A DNA stretch of 64,000 bases from Hymenobacter cellulosilyticus (GTDB taxonomy: Bacteria; Bacteroidota; Bacteroidia; Cytophagales; Hymenobacteraceae): contig NZ_CP095046.1 in NCBI RefSeq assembly GCF_022919215.1, positions 3,772,501 through 3,836,500 of the forward strand, in the 5' to 3' direction. Within the stretch, counting starts at the first letter, position 1; the number at the start of each line of letters is the position of its first letter. Of the stretch, positions 58,988 to 64,000 are shown one piece after another. The translations under genes were made by a program, and so were the position numbers. Under the pieces are notes generated by a model. That model worked only from the letters and a program-made list of their open reading frames with translations. It did not search any database and was not told where the DNA came from.

Positions 58988-59842
58988 TTAGTGCGGAGCC
59001 TGCCGGTACTTACCGTCTTTGCCCAGCCAGAGCAAGGTGTTGAGGATAAACTGGTTTTGCGGCGCCTGGCTGAACGTGGACGACAGTTGCTGGTTGGTGC
59101 CGTGCTCGTAGTCGATGTCGTTGTGGCCCATATTGACGTACACCATGCGGTAGCGACGGTTGGTCCAGGCTACGGGGTAGTAGCCGCTGCGCCAGATTTC
59201 GTGGGCCTTGGGGCCGGTACCCAGTGGAAAGCTGGTGGAATCAACAGCCAGCAGGATGTCAATAGCCGGGTTAGTCCGCAGGTCATTGGTCCACTTGTAC
59301 CACTCGTTGGGGGCGGAAGTGAAGGTTGGGGGCAACTTGCGGGTCGTGGGGTGCTTGGTGTTAGCTACGCGCAGCACAGCCGCCGTGGGCCGCCAGGTAT
59401 TGCCCGCGTACTGCCCCGTGCCCAGAAACTGCTCGTGGTACCAATTCCAGTCCTGGGCGTAGGTGGAGGGCGTAAGGGCAAAGCCAGCAAAGTGGAACCC
59501 CAGCCAAGCTCCGCCCTGCTCCATGTACTGCTGAAACGCGGCGCGCTGGGCCGGAGCCTCCGGCCGGGTATCCAGAAACAGCACGACCTGGTACTTAGCC
59601 AGAAATGCGGCGTTCAGGTTGTCCCAATTCGAGGTGGAGTCGTAGGCAAAGCCGTGCTGGGCCGCCATTTTGGGAAACCACTTGTTGGCCTCCTGCACGT
59701 AGCTGATGTGGGCCTGGTCGTTTTTGGCCGTGTAAAAAGCCAGCACTCTAAAACGCGGCTTCGTTTGTTGTGCTGCACAGTCCAGGGTGAGCCAGAGACC
59801 CAGCAGCAGGCTTGCCAGCGTTTTAACGTTGAGGAAAGACAT
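58988..59842 (-). CDS. ThuA-domain exported protein
   Basis: 284 residues. A signal peptide ends TLDCAAQ, then a ThuA domain: FRVLAFYTAKNDQAHISYV, VVLFLDTRPEAPAQRAAFQQYMEQGGAWLGFHFAG and YYPVAWTNRRYRMVYVNMGHNDIDYE. ThuA folds resemble class I glutamine amidotransferases but lack the triad; many take part in sugar metabolism. Substrate unknown. Confidence 0.85.
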   Translation of the reverse strand: MSFLNVKTLASLLLGLWLTLDCAAQQTKPRFRVLAFYTAKNDQAHISYVQEANKWFPKMAAQHGFAYDSTSNWDNLNAAFLAKYQVVLFLDTRPEAPAQRAAFQQYMEQGGAWLGFHFAGFALTPSTYAQDWNWYHEQFLGTGQYAGNTWRPTAAVLRVANTKHPTTRKLPPTFTSAPNEWYKWTNDLRTNPAIDILLAVDSTSFPLGTGPKAHEIWRSGYYPVAWTNRRYRMVYVNMGHNDIDYEHGTNQQLSSTFSQAPQNQFILNTLLWLGKDGKYRQAPH

Positions 59843-59892
59843 ACCGGAGAAGTTGTTTGGAGCCGCAAGCCTGCCCTGGAATTATGGCCTAA

Positions 59893-60816
59893 CTACTCGT
59901 CGCCCGGGCTGGGGCTGCTCTTTCCGCCCATGCCGCCCAGCATGATGCCCAGCGACTTGCCGGCAATCTGCATTTCATCCTTGGCGTAGTCGAGTACCGG
60001 GCCGGTGGTTTTGATGTTCAGGTCCTGGTCGGTAACGGGCTTGCGCTGCACGCTGGCAAACTCGTAGACCATGCGCTGTTTGCGTTCCTTATCGAAATAC
60101 ACGACCAGCTTGGTGATGCCCAGCTTTTCCTTGACGTAGACGGGGTGGGCAAAATTCAGCGCCGCCGGAACCTGGGCCGAGGTCCACACGTCCAGGGCGG
60201 CGGGCTTCTGGTCAGTGGCGCCGGGCTCGGTTGCCGCAGCCTGGCTTTTAAGCGTGTAGGTTGTTTTCTGGCTGGGCAGGCCGGCTACCAGGGCCGTTTC
60301 GGTGGTGGGCTTTACGGTGTAGTCTACCTCCGTCACGACGATGCTCTGCCAAGTGCGCTTCACGGAAGCCGCATTGTAGGTGTAGGCTACCTGGTCGGGC
60401 TTGTCCTGGGCCTTGAGCAGCAGCAGGCCGGTATTCTTGGCGCTGTCAAAAAAGTTTTCCAGGTGATAGGTCAGCGCGTCAGTAGTGGCCCGGGCCTGAG
60501 CGCCGCGGCAGTAGAGGGTGCCTTTGCGGGGCAGCATAAGGGCGCCCAGGCTCATGGCCGGGCTCAGCTTGGCGGCTTCGGTCTGAAACTGCTGCTGCTC
60601 GGCCGGCGTTAGGCTGGCGGCCAGCCGCTCCATCTGGCCCTTCAGGTCGCCCTTGGTCGGGTCAATCTGGCTGAGCATCTTGTCGTAGGGGTTGCCCGGC
60701 AGCGACACGCGGGTGGTAATTACGCCCTGGGTAAAGTTTTCGGCCGCGGGGGTGAAGCTGGTGGCCAGCACTACGGTAGCGGGCAGCAGGGCGGCCTGCA
60801 AGGAACGGGTGCGCAT
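59893..60816 (-). CDS. Exported protein of unknown function
   Basis: 307 residues. Signal (LLPATVVLATSFTPAA), then GVITTRVSLPGNPYDKMLSQIDPTKGDLKGQ and a beta-rich half with WQSIVVTEVDYTVKP. It ends in a Gly/Ser-rich tail (GGMGGKSSPSPGDE). Not recognised. Lies 50 bp downstream of, and on the same strand as, the next gene group. Confidence 0.6.
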   Translation of the reverse strand: MRTRSLQAALLPATVVLATSFTPAAENFTQGVITTRVSLPGNPYDKMLSQIDPTKGDLKGQMERLAASLTPAEQQQFQTEAAKLSPAMSLGALMLPRKGTLYCRGAQARATTDALTYHLENFFDSAKNTGLLLLKAQDKPDQVAYTYNAASVKRTWQSIVVTEVDYTVKPTTETALVAGLPSQKTTYTLKSQAAATEPGATDQKPAALDVWTSAQVPAALNFAHPVYVKEKLGITKLVVYFDKERKQRMVYEFASVQRKPVTDQDLNIKTTGPVLDYAKDEMQIAGKSLGIMLGGMGGKSSPSPGDE

Positions 60817-60939
60817 AGGGAAAGGAAGGGGTTAGAGGGAAAGGAGTAGGGTGCTCCGGCCGGAACAGTAGCCCGAGCCGAAGCTTTAATAGAGACAAAT
60901 CTATATAGATAAAATGAAGCAGGCCCAACCCGCCGGCCG

Positions 60940-61650
60940 CTAGTCCTTGTAATACTCCTTGATAGGAAAGCGCCGCACGCTGGTTTGCCAGCGGCCCTGC
61001 ACTTTCTGCTTGGTCGTAACGACGACCTGCTCGCCTTCGCCGGTGGCGTCTTCTTCCACGGTTTTGGTTTCCACCAGGCCCTGACCCGGCACCACGGCGT
61101 ACTCGGTGGTCAGGTGCCAGCAGCAGCCGCTTTTCTCGAACGTGATGATGCGTTTGCGCTTGGTATCCAACTGAAACATACCCAGGTTGTCGGTGGCCAG
61201 GGCCGTCAGCTCGGCGCTGGGCACGAATTTGCGGGGGCGGCTGGCGTACACGTACACGTCGTACGACGGACCGCCGTAGCTGCTGCGGTTGCCGTTGCGG
61301 ATGGCCAGGTCCTGGGTGCCGTCGAAGTTGAAGTCGGCAAAAATCAGCGGGCTTTGCTCCCCGTAGAGCTCCACGACGTTGACAGTGGGCTGGGTATGGC
61401 TGTCGTTATCGAGAAAGAAATTCAGATCCTCCGACGTAAAGGTCTGCACCAGCTGCTTGGTTTGCTTGCTGAACAGCCGCACGGTGCCCCGGCCCTGGCA
61501 TTGCCCGTCGGCGCAGGCGGCCACCGTCAGCTCGGCCGAGTAGAGGTTTGAGCCAGTATTCAGCTGAAAGCGGCGCTGGGCCTGGGCCGGACTGCTCACA
61601 GCTAGGCTTAATAATATAACGCCACAGAAGGGGAGCCAAGAACGTACCAT
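60940..61650 (-). CDS. XAC2610-like exported protein
   Basis: 236 residues. A signal ends SSPAQAQ. The mature part has AELTVAACADGQCQGRG, then an FG-GAP-like strand IFADFNFDGTQDLAIRNGNRSSYGGPSYDVYVY, as in XAC2610-type proteins. It starts 4 bp after the deacetylase stop, so the two are one operon. Function unknown. Confidence 0.68.
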   Translation of the reverse strand: MVRSWLPFCGVILLSLAVSSPAQAQRRFQLNTGSNLYSAELTVAACADGQCQGRGTVRLFSKQTKQLVQTFTSEDLNFFLDNDSHTQPTVNVVELYGEQSPLIFADFNFDGTQDLAIRNGNRSSYGGPSYDVYVYASRPRKFVPSAELTALATDNLGMFQLDTKRKRIITFEKSGCCWHLTTEYAVVPGQGLVETKTVEEDATGEGEQVVVTTKQKVQGRWQTSVRRFPIKEYYKD

Positions 61651-61654
61651 GAGC

Positions 61655-62470
61655 CTAGCGTTTACCGGCCGCGGTTTGCTGACTGGCCTTTACTTTGGCG
61701 GCTACATCCACCATGGGCGCCACCCAGATGTTCTTTTCCTGCGCTTTGAGGTAGCGCAGCAATTGGCGGTGGGCTTTCAAATCCACGTTTAGCCCGTGGC
61801 CGCCGCCCACGCCGTGAAACAGAAACACCAGCAGCGTGTGCGACTTCTGGGCCTGCTTGACCAAATCTACCAGGTAGTCGCCCGACTGCCCGTTAATCAT
61901 GTAGGCGTCGATGTTGGTCAAGTCAATCTGGGCGGGCGTCTGCAGCCCTGAGGTTACGCCCCGGGCTCCCACGAAGTCGTTTTGAAGCTGGTCGTAGAAC
62001 TTCACCCCGCCGACGGTCAGGTCGCCGCAGGGGTAGGCGAAAGTGCGGGCCGTTTTGCCGTCAATAGCATTGAGCAGCGTGTTGTTGGCGCGCACCTCAC
62101 TCACGGCCCGGTACAGGGTATATTTGCTCAGGTCGTTGTCGGGCGTCACGAAGTCGCGGCCGGGCAGGCTCCCGTCGCAGGGGTGCATCAGGGCGTGGTT
62201 GCCGAGCTCGTGGCCCCGTTGGGCGGCGCGGCGCCACTCGGGCAGGCGCTTGGCCACCACCGGCGAGGAGCCGATCAGGTAAAACGTGCCGCGCAGCTTC
62301 ACTGAGTCCAGGGCCGGCACCACGATGTCCAGGTTCCCGTCGATGGCGTCGTCGTAGGTTAGCACCACGGCGCACTGCTTGTTGTTCCACACGCTGGTGG
62401 TCTGGGCCTGGCTGGGGGCTACGGCGCCCAGACCAAGCAGGGCGGGCAGTAAAAGAAGCGGAGTTTTCAT
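61655..62470 (-). CDS. Polysaccharide deacetylase, exported
   Basis: 271 residues. A signal ends GAVAPSQAQ. NodB domain: CAVVLTYDDAID (catalytic and metal Asp), GNHALMHPCDGS (metal His pair) and FAYPCGDLTVGG. A second family member, unlike the lipoprotein at 34077. First gene of a two-gene operon with the XAC2610-like protein. Confidence 0.85.
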   Translation of the reverse strand: MKTPLLLLPALLGLGAVAPSQAQTTSVWNNKQCAVVLTYDDAIDGNLDIVVPALDSVKLRGTFYLIGSSPVVAKRLPEWRRAAQRGHELGNHALMHPCDGSLPGRDFVTPDNDLSKYTLYRAVSEVRANNTLLNAIDGKTARTFAYPCGDLTVGGVKFYDQLQNDFVGARGVTSGLQTPAQIDLTNIDAYMINGQSGDYLVDLVKQAQKSHTLLVFLFHGVGGGHGLNVDLKAHRQLLRYLKAQEKNIWVAPMVDVAAKVKASQQTAAGKR

Positions 62471-62681
62471 TGGTAGCGGGGAACTGGAGCAAAAGGGTAA
62501 CAAGGCAGCCTAAGGTTAGGCAACAGACTATTTATTCGCAATAACCACATCTGGCCGCATATAGCATAGTAGCTGAATGGCCACTTGGTGCTGCGGTTAG
62601 AATACCGGGCGAAGAATGAGCCGATTTTGCAGTAGCGCCTACGACGGGACGGGAGTTGCTTGGGTGAGTAGTCTGGGTACT

Positions 62682-62713
62682 AAAAAGGCCGCTTCGAAGG
62701 AAGCGGCCTTTTT
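62682..62713 (-). terminator. Terminator of the T9SS propeller gene
   Basis: AAAAAGGCCGCTTC/GAAGCGGCCTTTTT stem 32 bp from the stop codon. Confidence 0.85.
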
Positions 62714-62744
62714 AGAAAGTAAGCGGCTGGTCTTGCCGGCAACC

Positions 62745-64000
62745 CTACTGAATGACCAGCTTCTGAGTGGTAACAGCCTTGCCGGCCGTTATCCGGAGGT
62801 AGTAGACGCCGGGAGCCAAATCACCCGTTGCAACGCGCACCACACTACCGGAAGGCGCTGGTACACTCGTCTGCTTCAGTACCGCCTGGCCCAGGCCATT
62901 GGTGATGGTCAGCTGAGCAGCAGCGGAGCCGGCCGGCAGCTGAATGGTGACCTGGTCGTGGGCTGGGTTTGGGTAAATGGACACCGGTAAATTCGCCTGC
63001 CCGGAGCCAGTAGCTGCGACAACCCCGGCGAAATTAAGGCGGGCCAGGAAAGTTGACTTGCTGCCGGTAAGAGGTGGCAGGGCACCAAATTCCGTCTGGT
63101 TCTCAAAGTTTCCGGTTAGCAGCAGGGCACTCCCGTCGCCAGAAATGGTGGCGCCGGTTGGCTCTTCCAAACTAGGGCCGCCGGCCCGGGCGGCCCATAC
63201 TGCCTGGCCGGTGGCCGTGTTTAGCTTGGATACAAATATGTCTTGGCCGCCCGCGCTGCTCAGGCTTAGCCCTTGCCCAAAACTTACGGTAGAAGAAAAG
63301 GAGCCAGCTGTTAGTAGCTCGCCCGAAGGGTTGAAAGTAACTACGTTATAAGTAGTGCTGGCTGGTGTTTCGTGGAGCCATTGCCAGGTTCCGGAAGCCC
63401 CGTCCAGCTTGGCCAGGTATGTTTTTCCTGAAGCCACCGCTGGCAAGCTGCCAAACTGGAAGGAGCCATTCTGCACCTTTCCGGTTACAAGCACGTCGCC
63501 GGCAGGTGTAAACCACGTACTGCTGGCGGAGCCCGAACTGCTGGCCGCATTGCTGCCCGCGGCCCGAGTGGCCCAAAGCCACTGCCCGGTGGCAGGAGCT
63601 AATTTGGCTACGTACAGGGTACGGGAGCCACCGCTGGGCAGCGGTGGCAAGTTGCCCAGGGTAAGAGTTCCCCCATAAGACCCGACTAAGACCACATTGC
63701 CAGCCCCATCCATTGCTACTCCACTGGCTGCCATTTCGGTTGCCGAAAGTTGCTTTACCCACTGCCACTGGCCGGTACTACCAGATACGCTGGCCACGTA
63801 AATATTCGTCTGGTTGGGTCCGGTGGCTGTAATGGCCGGCAAATTGCCAAACTTAACCGTTTGACCGAAGTAGCCGCTGATGACGGCGTTACCCGCCTGG
63901 TCTACGGCCAGGCTGCTCGGCGCATTGCTGTTGCTGGTGGCAGTAGTAGCACCGGTGGCCCAGAGCCAGGTACCCGTATTCCCGTCAACTTTCGCCACAA
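62745..64000 (-). CDS. T9SS type A surface protein with beta-propeller repeats, 5' end outside window
   Basis: At least 417 residues visible; the frame is open to the right edge. Repeats of the SBBP type recur about every 50 residues (VSGSTGQWQWVKQL, LAPATGQWLWATR, LDGASGTWQWLHE, NTATGQAVWAAR). It ends in a type A sorting domain: PVSIYPNPAHDQVTIQLP, LTITNGLGQAVLK and LAPGVYYLRITAGKAV. A secreted or surface-attached protein; ligand unknown. Confidence 0.88.
   Translation of the reverse strand, partial: VAKVDGNTGTWLWATGATTATSNSNAPSSLAVDQAGNAVISGYFGQTVKFGNLPAITATGPNQTNIYVASVSGSTGQWQWVKQLSATEMAASGVAMDGAGNVVLVGSYGGTLTLGNLPPLPSGGSRTLYVAKLAPATGQWLWATRAAGSNAASSSGSASSTWFTPAGDVLVTGKVQNGSFQFGSLPAVASGKTYLAKLDGASGTWQWLHETPASTTYNVVTFNPSGELLTAGSFSSTVSFGQGLSLSSAGGQDIFVSKLNTATGQAVWAARAGGPSLEEPTGATISGDGSALLLTGNFENQTEFGALPPLTGSKSTFLARLNFAGVVAATGSGQANLPVSIYPNPAHDQVTIQLPAGSAAAQLTITNGLGQAVLKQTSVPAPSGSVVRVATGDLAPGVYYLRITAGKAVTTQKLVIQ

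Overview
The window looks like chromosome of a high-GC member of the Bacteroidota, most likely a Hymenobacter-type cytophagalean. Three proteins end in type IX secretion (T9SS) sorting domains (43075-45273, 45427-47430, 62745-end). Many genes encode Bacteroidota-typical exported proteins (DUF4097, DUF2147, DUF4920, OmpA lipoprotein, M61, SUKH). Several starts lack a Shine-Dalgarno but lie 30-50 bp behind a TAnnTTTG/TAnnTTCG box, the Bacteroidota -7 element. No tRNA, rRNA, insertion sequence, prophage or CRISPR array was seen. The genus is inference.

Layout. 1-2300: end of a HEAT-repeat membrane protein and two DUF4097 proteins. 2690-5865: dnaG and a TrkA-linked K+ channel. 6151-8564: two glycosyltransferases. 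8648-12145: SUKH protein, ribBA, small unknowns. 12217-15815 (minus): ABC permease and ATPase, M14 carboxypeptidase. 16049-23702: DoxX, lipoprotein, surE, DUF1028 hydrolase, histidine phosphatase, DUF3298-like protein, M28 peptidase, 2'-5' ligase-like protein. 23786-29907: OmpA lipoprotein, S8 peptidase with an outer-membrane-like protein, small lipoprotein, M23 peptidase. 30011-30362: a 42-bp periodic array before an HMG-CoA-lyase-like gene. 31345-35018: LutA-like Fe-S protein, dapA with an overlapping membrane gene, polysaccharide deacetylase. 35218-41358 (minus): amidohydrolase, rhodanese, ligA with a 21-bp periodic array at its 5' side, DUF4920. 41569-47430: unknown, cytochrome oxidase subunit III, two T9SS proteins. 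47508-62470: Gre-like factor, two DUF2147 proteins, NlpC/P60, M61 and S8 peptidases, Kup K+ transporter, FKBP isomerase, ThuA, deacetylase. 62745-end: a T9SS beta-propeller protein cut by the window edge.

Functionally this is a housekeeping backbone (replication priming, nick ligation, riboflavin, lysine/DAP, K+ balance) mixed with a large exported set: at least eight secreted or anchored peptidases, two polysaccharide deacetylases and several lipoproteins, as expected of a surface-active polymer degrader.

Two points dominate. First, at least 21 genes carry about 33 apparent frameshifts, and almost every one is repaired by adding one base to a G or C run. This points to systematic homopolymer undercalling rather than gene decay, so I annotate these as intact genes with sequence errors. 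Second, the intergenic DNA is rich in structure: exactly periodic 42-bp and 21-bp arrays (4 and 2 helical turns), a composite inverted-repeat family with internal hairpins, octamer inverted arrays and a 34-bp perfect palindrome. The periodic arrays are my best candidates for something undescribed.
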